Part shown: positions 7,290 to 15,740 of the stretch, piece by piece
How the letters are laid out: every line of letters starts with the position of its first letter
Numbering within the stretch: position 1 is the stretch's first letter
Assembly (NCBI GenBank): GCA_017465465.1
Contig: JAFTWE010000052.1
Coordinates: forward strand, 24,408 to 88,407
From: Clostridia bacterium
Lineage (GTDB): Bacteria; Bacillota; Clostridia; Oscillospirales; Acutalibacteraceae
Length of the DNA: 64,000 nt
Direction: 5' to 3'
Program-made: the position numbers and the translations under genes
The notes under the pieces: model-generated
Database searches by the model: none
What the model was told of the DNA's origin: nothing
Seen by the model: only the letters and a program-made list of their open reading frames with translations

Positions 7290-9193
7290 ATATTCTCCAA
7301 CCAAACTGAAAAGTCTGCATCTGACGGCATAGACCAGTCACCCCTGGGGGAAAGGCCGATTGTGCCAACCTTTGGTCCGTCAGGCACACAAGAACGCTTG
7401 AATTGATTGGTGAAAAATCTTCTTAAAAAGAGCTTAAGCCAATCCGAAAGCTGTTCTTTGGTATAAACTCCGTTAAAAGCCTTGACTGCAATGAACAAAA
7501 GCTTTTCGGGTGTAAAACCGCAACGGATAAAATGATAAAGATAAAAATCGTGAACCTCGTAAGGGCCGAGCTTGTCCTCTGTTTTCTGAGCTATCTGACC
7601 CTGCTCGTCAGGGGGAAGAAGCTCAGGGCTTACGGGAGTGTCAAGGACACTGAGCAAAACATCAGAAATCTTGCCGTCGCCGTTGTCAGCAACATATTTT
7701 ACAATGTGGCGAACAAGGGTTTTTGGAACTCCTGCGTTAACGCCGTACATACTCATGTGGTCGCCGTTATATGTGCACCAGCCCAGAGCCATTTCACTAA
7801 GGTCACCTGTGCCGACAAGCAAAGCACCTTCTTTATTGGCAACATCCATGAGAATCTGTGTGCGCTCTCTTGCCTGAGTGTTTTCATAAGTGATATCGTG
7901 AATGTTGATGTCATGGCCGATGTCACTCATGTGCTGAATGCAGGCGGCTTTTATGTCAATTTCTCTGAACCGAGCGCCGGTAGCTTTGATAAGCTCTACC
8001 GCATTTGTATAAGTTCTGTCAGTTGTGCCAAAGCCGGGCATTGTTACGCATATTATGTTTTCTTCAGGGAGATTTAAAAGCTTGATAGTCTTATGGGCTA
8101 CCAGCAAAGCAAGAGTGGAGTCAAGTCCGCCTGAAATGCCTATAACAAGCTTTTTTATATGAGTGTGTGTCATTCTCTTGGCAAGACCTGCACACTGAAT
8201 ATCAAGAGCATCCTTGCAACGCTTAGCCCTTACTTTATTATCAGCAGGTACAAAGGGAAGAGGAGCATATTCTTTATTGATATCGTTTTCCTTAAGCTCA
8301 GTTAAAGCTATGTTGATGCGAGTGTATTTTGCATCACATCTCATATTGTCATTAAAGCTGCTTCGGCGCAAAGCGTTGAGCTTTTGTGTATCAATGCAGG
8401 CAGAAATATATCCGCTGTTTTGAGAAAAACGGTCACTTCTTGCAAGCATTTTACCGTTTTCGGCAACCATACAGTCACCTGAAAAAACAAAATCTGTTGT
8501 GCTTTCACCTGCACCTGCAGATGCCATAATATAAGCGCAAATACATTTTAAGCTCTGAGTGCAAACCAAGGATTCTCTCACTTCGTCTTTAGTGAGCACT
8601 TCATTGCTTGCCGCAAGGTTAAATATAACATTTGCTCCGTTGAGTGCCATTGAGGCTGACGGTGAAACCGGTACCCATAAATCCTCGCAAATTTCCACGC
8701 CAAAAGTAAAATCATTGCCCACATCAAAAAGCAAATTGCCAAACGGAACAGTCTTTTGGCAAAGGGTGATTTCAGTTTCGTTGCAGGTTGAACCTGCTTC
8801 AAAATGCCTTTTTTCGTTAAAGCCGTCGCTGTGAGAAAGATACATCTTAGGAACAACGCCTAAAATTTCACCCTTTTGAATAACGGCGGCGCAGTTATAT
8901 AAAGCATTTCTTAATTTAACAGGAACACCGATAATAATAACAGTATCACTTTTTTTGCTGAAAGCAAGCAAAGCAGAAATGGCTTTTTCACATTCATTTA
9001 TAAGGGTTGAATTGAAAAACAAGTCGCCGCAGGAATAGGCTGAAATAAAGAGCTCAGGCAAGCAGATAATCTGACATCCGTCTGCTTGGGCTTTTTCTAT
9101 ATTTTTAATTGCTTCATTGAGGTTTGCTTTTGGGTTTGCAATAGTAACCTTGGGGCTGATTGCCGCAACCTTCACAAAACCGAGATTTGCCAT
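7286..9193 (-). CDS. nadE: Glutamine-dependent NAD+ synthetase
   Basis: About 635 residues from the ATG at 9193, which has GGAGAT upstream and starts MANLGFVKVAAISP. An in-frame alternative at 9256 lies inside the promoter region. The N-terminal nitrilase-type glutaminase domain shows Glu47 (LPELFIS), a Lys in PKMYLSH and the nucleophile Cys in CEDLWVP. The C-terminal synthetase has the PP-loop GISGGLDSTLAL. It amidates nicotinic acid adenine dinucleotide to NAD+ in the cytosol. The two-domain form fits glutamine use rather than free ammonia. The truB gene follows with a 4-nt overlap. Confidence 0.95.
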   Translation of the reverse strand: MANLGFVKVAAISPKVTIANPKANLNEAIKNIEKAQADGCQIICLPELFISAYSCGDLFFNSTLINECEKAISALLAFSKKSDTVIIIGVPVKLRNALYNCAAVIQKGEILGVVPKMYLSHSDGFNEKRHFEAGSTCNETEITLCQKTVPFGNLLFDVGNDFTFGVEICEDLWVPVSPSASMALNGANVIFNLAASNEVLTKDEVRESLVCTQSLKCICAYIMASAGAGESTTDFVFSGDCMVAENGKMLARSDRFSQNSGYISACIDTQKLNALRRSSFNDNMRCDAKYTRINIALTELKENDINKEYAPLPFVPADNKVRAKRCKDALDIQCAGLAKRMTHTHIKKLVIGISGGLDSTLALLVAHKTIKLLNLPEENIICVTMPGFGTTDRTYTNAVELIKATGARFREIDIKAACIQHMSDIGHDINIHDITYENTQARERTQILMDVANKEGALLVGTGDLSEMALGWCTYNGDHMSMYGVNAGVPKTLVRHIVKYVADNGDGKISDVLLSVLDTPVSPELLPPDEQGQIAQKTEDKLGPYEVHDFYLYHFIRCGFTPEKLLFIAVKAFNGVYTKEQLSDWLKLFLRRFFTNQFKRSCVPDGPKVGTIGLSPRGDWSMPSDADFSVWLENI

Positions 9194-9235
9194 AAAATCA
9201 TCTCCAATGAAATTTGTTTTCATTATATAAATAAT

Positions 9236-9264
9236 ATTGTAAACTATTTTTTGCATAAATTCAA
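9236..9264 (-). promoter_or_regulatory. Promoter of nadE-truB
   Basis: Minus-strand TTGAAT (9264-9259), 17 nt, TACAAT (9241-9236); transcription would begin about 35 nt before the nadE start. Confidence 0.55.
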
Positions 9265-9406
9265 CACCTTATACCCATTTTGTTATAAGATGAAAATATG
9301 CTCAAAAAAGTGCATTTCGCAAAACAATGAACATAAAATGTCGAAAAAACTGATTAAAATTGCACAAAAAACCGTGACTTTATTTGTGATTTAGGTAAAA
9401 CTTTCT

Positions 9407-9418
9407 GAACAAATGTTG
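9407..9418 (+). promoter_or_regulatory. SOS-box-like site beside the SigH-like promoter
   Basis: GAACAAATGTTG shares an 11-base core (GAACAAATGTT) with the site at 20138. It is one base off the Gram-positive LexA/DinR pattern GAACRNRYGTTY. It abuts and overlaps the -35 element of the sigma factor gene. It may be chance. Confidence 0.35.
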
Positions 9419-9444
9419 ACTTTATTTTTTATTTATTATATTAT
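9416..9444 (+). promoter_or_regulatory. Promoter of the SigH-like sigma factor gene
   Basis: TTGACT (9416-9421), 17 nt, TATTAT (9439-9444), then a GAGGTG ribosome binding site at 9466-9471 before the ATG. Confidence 0.75.
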
Positions 9445-9476
9445 CATCATATACTTATTATCTGCGAGGTGTCTGA

Positions 9477-10046
9477 ATGCTTCATTACCGTGATGATAAT
9501 GAGCTCGTCTCAGCCGCCGTTGCAGGTGATGAGCAGGCTATGTCAGCTTTAATCAAGAGCCTAATGCCGTGTGTTGAGGTTCAGGCGAGTAAGTTTTCTG
9601 ACCTTGGCGCATTGACTCGTCACGACCTTATTCAGGAGGGTCTTCTCGGCGCGGTAAGGGCTGTTTTCGGGTTTGACAGCAAAAAGAGTGTTAAATTCAA
9701 AACCTATGCCGAAGCCTGCATTGCTAACAGTATTGCAGATGCAGTCCGCAACCAGTCAAGAAAAAAGCATTCTCCGCTGAACTCCTATGTGTCTATTGAT
9801 GAGGTTGAGCTCACAGGCGTTAACCCTCACGACCCTGAGCGTGTTGTTTTTATGGCGGAGGAAATGGAGCAGATTAAATCTTGCATAGATAATGAGCTGA
9901 CCGACCTTGAATACGGCGTTTTAATGCGCCACATTGCAGGCGACAGCTATGATGAAATTGCCCTTGACTTAAATGTCAGCACCAAGTCTGTTGACAATGC
10001 TCTTTCAAGAGCGAGGAAGAAAATCAAGTCGGCAAGAAATGTGTGA
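9477..10046 (+). CDS. RNA polymerase sigma factor, SigH (Spo0H)-like
   Basis: 189 residues, slightly shorter than typical SigH. Region 2 is seen in DLIQEGLLGAVRAVFGF, the segment KKHSPLNSYVSID matches the linker signature of SigH proteins, and region 4 (LTDLEYGVLMRHIAGDSYDEIALDLNVS, then KSVDNALSRARKKIK) gives the -35-binding helix-turn-helix. It should direct core polymerase to a stationary-phase or competence/sporulation-type regulon, but may be a paralogue of the housekeeping SigH. The next gene is a zinc-ribbon protein across a GC-rich structured spacer. The promoter carries an SOS-like site. Confidence 0.85.
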   Translation: MLHYRDDNELVSAAVAGDEQAMSALIKSLMPCVEVQASKFSDLGALTRHDLIQEGLLGAVRAVFGFDSKKSVKFKTYAEACIANSIADAVRNQSRKKHSPLNSYVSIDEVELTGVNPHDPERVVFMAEEMEQIKSCIDNELTDLEYGVLMRHIAGDSYDEIALDLNVSTKSVDNALSRARKKIKSARNV

Positions 10047-10102
10047 CCCACCACAGTAGGGCATTATATCGTATATGACGGGGTGCAACTCCCCCCTGGG
10101 TC
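10045..10102 (+). ncRNA. Possible structured RNA element between the sigma factor and the zinc-ribbon gene
   Basis: Starting inside the sigma stop codon, GACCCA (10045-10050) can pair with TGGGTC (10097-10102) to close a three-way fold. Inside are a 6-bp hairpin (10064-10069 with 10073-10078, 3-nt loop) and GGGG (10080-10083) with CCCC (10091-10094). No T run follows, so it is not a simple terminator. It could be a cis-acting leader of the zinc-ribbon gene or an mRNA-processing site. I do not recognise a known riboswitch. Confidence 0.35.
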
Positions 10103-10129
10103 GATATTATTTAAGCGAGGTATATCACT

Positions 10130-10408
10130 ATGTACGAAGACAAGTCACTCATCTGTAAGGAGTGCGGCAATGAATTTGTATTCACAGCCGGTGAACAGGA
10201 ATTTTATGCAGAAAAAGGTTTCGTTAACGAGCCTCAGCGTTGCAAAGCTTGCCGTGACGCACGCAAGAACGCAGCCCGTGGCGAGCGTGAGCTTTTTGAA
10301 GCAACATGCGCATCATGCGGTGCAGTAGCAAAAGTTCCTTTCCGTCCCCGTGAGGACCGTCCTGTTTACTGCAGCGAGTGTTTTGCAAAGATGAAGGAAG
10401 AAGCATAA
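10130..10408 (+). CDS. Small zinc-ribbon protein
   Basis: 92 residues with several metal-binding cysteine pairs: CKECG near the N-terminus, CKAC (about residue 37), CASCG (about residue 62) and CSEC (about residue 82). The stretch EFVFTAGEQEFYAEKGFVNEPQRC, described here only by its beginning VFTAGEQEFYAEKG, is the mark of the probable zinc-ribbon family common in Firmicutes. The function is unknown; a nucleic-acid-binding or zinc-storage role is plausible. It lies 83 nt behind the sigma factor, separated by the structured element, with a GCGAGGT ribosome binding site and its own terminator. Confidence 0.85.
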   Translation: MYEDKSLICKECGNEFVFTAGEQEFYAEKGFVNEPQRCKACRDARKNAARGERELFEATCASCGAVAKVPFRPREDRPVYCSECFAKMKEEA

Positions 10409-10439
10409 TTATATAACATAATATATTGTTTTTCATCGG

Positions 10440-10466
10440 CACTCCGCTTTTTAGCGGAGTGTTTTC
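10440..10466 (+). terminator. Terminator after the zinc-ribbon gene
   Basis: Perfect 9-bp stem CACTCCGCT (10440-10448) with AGCGGAGTG (10453-10461), TTTT loop and a T-rich tail. Confidence 0.9.
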
Positions 10467-10475
10467 CTTTAAATA

Positions 10476-10504
10476 TTGACTAAACTGATGAATTAAGTTA
10501 TTCT
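10476..10504 (+). promoter_or_regulatory. Promoter of the glycerophosphodiesterase gene
   Basis: TTGACT (10476-10481), 17 nt, TATTCT (10499-10504). Confidence 0.65.
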
Positions 10505-10536
10505 ATATATGATACATAAAAGAAAGGACTGTTAAT

Positions 10537-11295
10537 ATGTCTGTGAATGTTATTGCTCACCGCGGAGCCTGTAAGGTAGCGCCTCAGAACACTATGCCCG
10601 CCTTTGAAAAGGGACTTGAGCTCGATGTTGACGGTTTTGAAACCGATGTTCACCTCACTGCTGACGGTGTACCTGTTCTTTGCCACGATTATGAAATTGA
10701 AGAAACCTCAGACGGCCACGGAACAATTACATCGATGACTCTCGATGAATTGCTTCAGTTCGATTTCGGCGGCTATTTTGGTGAGGAGTTTAAAGGCACC
10801 AAAATCCCCACCCTTGAAGAATTTCTCACTCTTTGTGAAGATGATTCTGTTGAGGTTATGAATATTGAAATTAAGCCCAGCAAAGAAAATGATATGACCG
10901 TTGTTCATAAAACTATTGAAGCTGTTAAGGCTCACGGGCTTTTTGATAAGCTGTTGATTTCTTCATTCAGCGCTAAAATGCTTATTGAATCGAAAAAAAT
11001 CGATAAGAATTGCAAAACAGCTTTCCTTTACAGCCCAAAGGATAAAATAGTGATGAAAATTCTTTTTACCGCGGCAAAGTTTGCAAAAGGTTTGGGTGTT
11101 TCAGCCCTTCATCCTCATTTCACACTTGTTACGCCTCAGTATGTTAAAAAGGCTCACGCACTTGGAATTCAGGTTAACCCTTGGACAGTTAATAAAGAAA
11201 GTGACATCCGCAGAATGATTAAATGCGGTGTTGACGGAATTATTACCGATTACCCCGAAGTTGTGCACAAAATCATCGATGAAATGAATGACTAA
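10537..11295 (+). CDS. Glycerophosphodiester phosphodiesterase (cytosolic type)
   Basis: 252 residues, the size of short UgpQ-like enzymes. It hydrolyses glycerophosphodiesters to glycerol-3-phosphate and an alcohol. The GDPD signature is complete: HRGACKVAPQNTMPAF at the N-terminus (catalytic His and Arg), FETDVHLTADGVPVLCHD (metal-binding Glu and Asp, catalytic His), and MNIEIKPS. No signal peptide is seen, so it should act in the cytosol. It has its own promoter, ribosome binding site (AGAAAGGA) and terminator, thus a single-gene transcript. Confidence 0.92.
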   Translation: MSVNVIAHRGACKVAPQNTMPAFEKGLELDVDGFETDVHLTADGVPVLCHDYEIEETSDGHGTITSMTLDELLQFDFGGYFGEEFKGTKIPTLEEFLTLCEDDSVEVMNIEIKPSKENDMTVVHKTIEAVKAHGLFDKLLISSFSAKMLIESKKIDKNCKTAFLYSPKDKIVMKILFTAAKFAKGLGVSALHPHFTLVTPQYVKKAHALGIQVNPWTVNKESDIRRMIKCGVDGIITDYPEVVHKIIDEMND

Positions 11296-11297
11296 CA

Positions 11298-11333
11298 AAA
11301 CCTCCCTGTGACTAAATCATAGGGAGGTTTTTG
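11298..11333 (+). terminator. Terminator after the glycerophosphodiesterase gene
   Basis: Perfect 10-bp stem AAACCTCCCT (11298-11307) with AGGGAGGTTT (11321-11330), 13-nt loop, T tail. Confidence 0.85.
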
Positions 11334-11383
11334 TCATGATTAATGTCTGTCTTTATCCGTCAGATAAATTGGAAAGAACCAAA

Positions 11384-11737
11384 TTATACCTTGTTTGATA
11401 ACTTGACCAATTCTTCCTTAGTAAACTCTTTGTATCTATTATCAGCAAACATTGTTGCAGTAGTATCCGGAATATTTACCATTAGATTTTGCAAATCGAT
11501 TTCCTTAGGTAATTTTAGAACATTTCCGTTTGTATCCTCTGCCTTAGAAACACAGCAAATAAATTCTCCTCGCTCAAAATTGATATCAAAAGAGCTTATG
11601 ACATCTGATAAATTAACATCAAAGAATAACTCCTCATCATCTATAAAATTCTCGTATATAAATTCGAATAGAGCTTCCTTGCTTATTTTAATAACACGGA
11701 CACTATTTTCATCAAGGTCTTTTCTTGCTTTATTCAT
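11384..11737 (-). CDS. Orphan small acidic protein
   Basis: 117 residues, not recognised. The protein is acidic, without signal peptide or membrane segment; the middle stretch (FIYENFIDDEELFFDVNLSD) and a mixed alpha/beta pattern suggest a small globular cytosolic protein. A GAGGGA ribosome binding site sits about 8 nt before the ATG, which supports it as real. Base composition is more A+T-rich than its neighbours, suggesting a mobile or recently acquired gene. A longer open frame lies antisense (11343-11936) but has no ribosome binding site and low-complexity hydrophobic content, so I prefer this strand. Confidence 0.55.
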   Translation of the reverse strand: MNKARKDLDENSVRVIKISKEALFEFIYENFIDDEELFFDVNLSDVISSFDINFERGEFICCVSKAEDTNGNVLKLPKEIDLQNLMVNIPDTTATMFADNRYKEFTKEELVKLSNKV

Positions 11738-11809
11738 AGAGTTTTCCCTCGTCAGTTTTCATTTATCAATTTCTTATTTATCTTATCACAAAAATTCCGA
11801 TTTTACAAG

Positions 11810-11842
11810 AACAGGCACAGCAGTTAACCTGCTGTGCCTGTT
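11810..11842 (-). terminator. Strong hairpin downstream of the GH38 gene
   Basis: Perfect 14-bp stem AACAGGCACAGCAG (11810-11823) with CTGCTGTGCCTGTT (11829-11842), 5-nt loop, 14 nt after the mannosidase stop. The minus-strand tail is only weakly T-rich, so it may stabilise the mRNA end as well as terminate. Confidence 0.65.
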
Positions 11843-11855
11843 AAATATTTTGATA

Positions 11856-14708
11856 TTATGCAAATTTGATTGTAAGAATCTTTTTGCCTGTGATTTCAAA
11901 CTCAACAAATCCGTCGTTGTCCATTGCAAGGTCTGAGATGTCTTTTTCTTCAAGTGAAACAAGCTTTGCACTTGCCCATTTGTTGCCTGAATATGCAGGG
12001 AGTTCAAACTCAACAAGCTGTCTTTCAACAGGTGACTGAGGTTTATCGATGGGAGCAATGCCGCCGTTAACTCTGATTTTTGCAGTTTTTGCATTGTCAG
12101 AGGGGTTAAAGAGACGAATTACCCAACCGTCACCGTCTTCAGCTCTCTTAACTGCGCTGATGTTAAGAGTTGTATCGCTGAGCTCAATGAATGAATGCTC
12201 AAGGCCGTTCTTGCCGTGGTCTGTAGGAGCAAGCTGAGCTGCTGAGAATGTGAGGTTAAATGCTTCGCTTTCGCCCCAGACATTGCCTTCTTCCCAGTCG
12301 CCCTTATGAGGCATAAAGGCATAACGGAAGGTGCTCTTGCCTATGCACTGTGAACCCTTGTCGATTCCGCTGTAATCCTGCATATCTGATGTTACGCAAA
12401 TACGAAGCGGGAAGCAACGGAGAAGTGAAAGATACATAGTGTTGTTTTCATCGTCGTCAGCTTCATAAGCCTTAAGACCTGTGTTGAGGAGTGCAACACC
12501 GTATTCATTATCAGAAATGTCAACAAATGAGTTCATAGGATGCTCAGTCATCGGAATTTCATCATAAAGTGAGTAGTCAACCTTAGCAACAGGGCGCTTG
12601 AGAACATCAAACTGACCCTGAGCGTGAACAAACTCTGCTTTGATATTTGTTGGGAATGCAACCTGGAAGTAGTGGTCCTCTGACTGGTTGTCAACAGTTG
12701 TTTCAACCTCAAGGTAACGGGCACCCTTCTTAAGAGTAACAATGTTTTCAATCTTGAATGGCTTGAGATGCTTGGAGCGTGTCTTTTCGTCCATAGCACG
12801 GCCTTCGGGCAATGCCCAGTCAATTTCAACCTTGTATGAAACGCTCATTTCACCCTCGTGGAGAAGAGTAATCTTTGCTCTCTCGTTAAGAGTTGTAAAT
12901 GTTTCATCGTTTTCAGGAACAAAATGCTCCCAAGGATTGCCGATTTCACCTGTATCTTTAAAGTAACCAAGTGAAGAATAAAGCTTGTTGTTCTCTTTAT
13001 CAAGAACATCATAAGTGCCGTTGGAGTTGAGAGTAACACGAAGATACTCATTTTCCATAACCTGAGCGCTCTTCTTCATTGTAACAGGGTTCTTAGCGCG
13101 AACCTTGTAAAGAGGCTGAACCTTAAGAGTCTTGTAACCCATACCGGGAACATCCTTAACATCAAGCATAATTGTGTACTGCTGAGTGTGAAGAACATTT
13201 GCAACATCGTTGGGGTTCTGAATAATCTGAGCGTTGTTCTTGTTTGTTGCAAGAACCTGATATTTAACCTCATTGCCGTCTTTGTCGGTAACCTTGAAGC
13301 TGTCTGCTTTCCATTCTGCAGGAATTTCAACCATAACCTTAACAACTTCGCTTCTATTGAAGGGTGCGGGGTTGAAAACAACAATAGCGGCGTCATCCTT
13401 TGAGAATGAGCTTAAGTTGATGTCACCTACAACATCCATAAATGCACGCTCAAAAACGCAAACCGAAAGCTCTTTTGACTGACGGAAACGGGAAACAACA
13501 TCTTCATAAACAATATCTCTGCCGCAGGCGCCGATGCTGTCGTGACCGTGGTTCTGAAGAAGATAGTTATATGAAAGGTCAATGAAATTCTGAGGATAAG
13601 GAGCACCGCAGAATGATGCAAAAACAGCCATAGGCTCAGCATAATTCTGAAGCTTGCGCTCTGTGTCGAAGTTGTCCTGCTTAATGTATGTTCTTGCAGA
13701 AACAATCCAACCCATCATTGGGCTAACGCTGCCCTTGGTGAATGGCTCACGCATTTCACCCTTGAGAACAGGTGTATTTTCATCAAACTCATCAATAACG
13801 CCCTGCTCAAATTCTTTAAGTGTGCTGTGGAAAACCTCGCAGTTGGGGAGTGCCTCATTAAGGTCGGCAATCATCTGAACCTCTCTTGCGTCGGGGCAGG
13901 ATGAGTCATGGCCTACTGACCAGAAACGGTGAGAGGTTGTCCAGTCGCCGTCCTGCTCTTTAACAGCCTGCTCGCCGCGGGCTTTGATGTTCTCTTTATG
14001 ATATTCATAGAAAGGATGAGTGTACTGATAGTCAAGCTTGCCGTTTTCTGTGTCAATAAACTTGAAAGCACCGTTATTGTCATTCCAGAGCATGTCACGG
14101 TTATTTTCGTTTGACTGATTATAGTAAACAGGGCGCTGAACAATGTACCAAAGATTGTAACGGGGACGCTTTGCAAGGCGTGAACCGTAAATCTTTGTTC
14201 CGTCAGGGCTTTCCCAGAAAAATTCTGAGTTAGGTGTGGTGTATTCGTTAACACCGCGGTAGAAGGATGCAAAGTGAATATCAAAGCCTGCATAAATCTG
14301 AGGAAGCTGTGAAATCTGACCCCAGCCGAAAGGCGAATAGCCTGTCTTTGAAATGCCGCCCATTTCCTTGCCGATTTTGTGGCCGAGAAGAAGGTTTCTT
14401 ACAAGTGACTCGCCGCCAACGCTGAATTCATCAGGAAGGCAGAACCAAGGACCAACACCGATTCTTCCCTCAGAAACATACTTTTTGAAAAGCTCTTTCT
14501 TTTCGGGATAAACTTCAAGGTAATCCTGAACAGGCATTGTCTGTGAGTCAAGGTGGAAATGCTTGAAGTCAGGATATTTTTCGAGGATATCCATAAGCAT
14601 ATCAAGCATATAGCCGAGCATGTGCTGAGTTCTTCTTGCTGAAAAACGCCATTCTCTGTCCCAATGAGTGTTGGATATAAAATGGCACTGAATTTTTTTG
14701 TTATCCAT
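11856..14708 (-). CDS. GH38 alpha-mannosidase-like protein (MngB-like subgroup)
   Basis: 950 residues, full length for bacterial GH38. The N-terminal zinc motif NTHWDREW (His15, Asp17) and the later NHGHDSIGACGRDIV stretch (final zinc histidine) match the MngB-like branch that trims alpha-mannosides or mannosylglycerate-type compounds. No signal peptide, so cytosolic. Odd point: where GH38 enzymes carry the nucleophile Asp in a GYxPDxFG motif, this protein reads GYSPFGWG (residues 123-130), with Phe127 at the Asp position. The other GH38 in the window has the usual LPDVFGYS. Last gene of the minus-strand operon GH29-HAD-GH38, 2 nt behind the HAD gene, with a GGAGGC-like site. Confidence 0.85.
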   Translation of the reverse strand: MDNKKIQCHFISNTHWDREWRFSARRTQHMLGYMLDMLMDILEKYPDFKHFHLDSQTMPVQDYLEVYPEKKELFKKYVSEGRIGVGPWFCLPDEFSVGGESLVRNLLLGHKIGKEMGGISKTGYSPFGWGQISQLPQIYAGFDIHFASFYRGVNEYTTPNSEFFWESPDGTKIYGSRLAKRPRYNLWYIVQRPVYYNQSNENNRDMLWNDNNGAFKFIDTENGKLDYQYTHPFYEYHKENIKARGEQAVKEQDGDWTTSHRFWSVGHDSSCPDAREVQMIADLNEALPNCEVFHSTLKEFEQGVIDEFDENTPVLKGEMREPFTKGSVSPMMGWIVSARTYIKQDNFDTERKLQNYAEPMAVFASFCGAPYPQNFIDLSYNYLLQNHGHDSIGACGRDIVYEDVVSRFRQSKELSVCVFERAFMDVVGDINLSSFSKDDAAIVVFNPAPFNRSEVVKVMVEIPAEWKADSFKVTDKDGNEVKYQVLATNKNNAQIIQNPNDVANVLHTQQYTIMLDVKDVPGMGYKTLKVQPLYKVRAKNPVTMKKSAQVMENEYLRVTLNSNGTYDVLDKENNKLYSSLGYFKDTGEIGNPWEHFVPENDETFTTLNERAKITLLHEGEMSVSYKVEIDWALPEGRAMDEKTRSKHLKPFKIENIVTLKKGARYLEVETTVDNQSEDHYFQVAFPTNIKAEFVHAQGQFDVLKRPVAKVDYSLYDEIPMTEHPMNSFVDISDNEYGVALLNTGLKAYEADDDENNTMYLSLLRCFPLRICVTSDMQDYSGIDKGSQCIGKSTFRYAFMPHKGDWEEGNVWGESEAFNLTFSAAQLAPTDHGKNGLEHSFIELSDTTLNISAVKRAEDGDGWVIRLFNPSDNAKTAKIRVNGGIAPIDKPQSPVERQLVEFELPAYSGNKWASAKLVSLEEKDISDLAMDNDGFVEFEITGKKILTIKFA

Positions 14709-14710
14709 TA

Positions 14711-15712
14711 TTATTTGCCTCCTTTAATGATTTTCATAATATCGTTAAAGTTTTCTTCATAATATGTGCAAACAGCCTTTGTGCCGCTGTCAACAATGTT
14801 ACCGCCGGCAATACCGATTGTGGTGTAGCCTGCAAGGCGGACTGAGCAAGCGCCTGCGCCGCTGTCTTCAATACCTACAACGTGGTTTCTGTCAGCAAAT
14901 GCTTCACCGAGACCAACGATTGATGTTTCACTGTAAAGCCATGGATGGGGCTTTGGTGAAAGCTCACCGAGAGTACCTACTGAGCCTTTGCGAAGGGGGA
15001 AGCCTGCTGAAATAATTGCATCGTAGAAATCCTTGGGGTCGCCCATACCGAGGGTCTTGAATGCTGAAAGAATTTCGGGCCATGCCTTTTCATAAAGACC
15101 TGATGTAACAAGGCCGAGCTTAACGCCCATGCTCTTTAATTCAAGCAAAAAGTCCTTAACGCCCTCTGTGGGAGTAAAAGCACCGTCTTTGCCTCTGCCT
15201 GCCATAATTTCTTCCATTTCACGGTGAGTGTGTTCAAAGTAGAAATCTCTTGCTTTGTCAAGTGAAGCACCGGGGCAGTACTTGTCAATACAATACTGAA
15301 GATGCTCTGAAACGCTGTGACCTGAAACATAAGGAAGGTCAGCCTCTTCAAGCTCAAACTTGGGGTTGCCGAGAAGGCTTGCAATGCTCATCTGAATAAT
15401 CCAAATCCAGAATTCTTCACTTCTTACCGTTGTGCCGTCAAGGTCCATAAGCACAGCCTTAACAGGCATCTCAAGCTTAACGGGCTGAACAGGGTAGTAT
15501 GTAGGGTAAGCAATAGCTGACTTAACGCAAGCAAGTGAGTTGTCGCCAAAAGATACAAACTCAACCTTTTCGTCACCTGTTGCAACAATGTCAACAACGC
15601 CGTTTTTACCTGTTACAAATCTGCCGTCTTCGGTTTTTTCAAGAAGATGAAAACCGCTTTCAGGTCCAACCTCACCAAGGTCGGGAATTAAAATTTTCTT
15701 GTCCAATAACAT
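14711..15712 (-). CDS. HAD-superfamily phosphatase with an N-terminal extension
   Basis: 333 residues. From about residue 84 it is a beta-phosphoglucomutase-like HAD hydrolase: motif I MDLDGTTV, motif II LVTSGLY, a Lys in KPHPWLY and motif IV GIEDSGAGA, so the active site looks complete. The first 80 residues (MLLDKKILIPDLGEVG onward) form a separate beta-rich piece that I do not recognise and that normal family members lack. It sits between a fucosidase and a GH38 gene, so it may dephosphorylate a sugar phosphate released from glycans; that role is inferred from context. The substrate is unknown. Confidence 0.8.
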   Translation of the reverse strand: MLLDKKILIPDLGEVGPESGFHLLEKTEDGRFVTGKNGVVDIVATGDEKVEFVSFGDNSLACVKSAIAYPTYYPVQPVKLEMPVKAVLMDLDGTTVRSEEFWIWIIQMSIASLLGNPKFELEEADLPYVSGHSVSEHLQYCIDKYCPGASLDKARDFYFEHTHREMEEIMAGRGKDGAFTPTEGVKDFLLELKSMGVKLGLVTSGLYEKAWPEILSAFKTLGMGDPKDFYDAIISAGFPLRKGSVGTLGELSPKPHPWLYSETSIVGLGEAFADRNHVVGIEDSGAGACSVRLAGYTTIGIAGGNIVDSGTKAVCTYYEENFNDIMKIIKGGK

Positions 15713-15740
15713 TTTGTGTTCCTCTTTCTATATGGAAAAA

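Noticed and set aside
7532..8077. 181-codon plus-strand frame within nadE
   Set aside because: Shadow of the nadE coding strand; nadE motifs are complete over this region.
9194..9476. Possible riboswitch or small gene in the 283-nt gap before the sigma factor
   Set aside because: The gap is A+T-rich with two promoters and only weak repeats; no coding frame with a ribosome binding site and no riboswitch pattern I recognise.
11343..11936. 197-codon open frame on the plus strand
   Set aside because: It lies antisense to the orphan gene at 11384-11737 and runs into the 3' end of the GH38 gene; no ribosome binding site and a Ser/Leu-rich composition typical of antisense frames.
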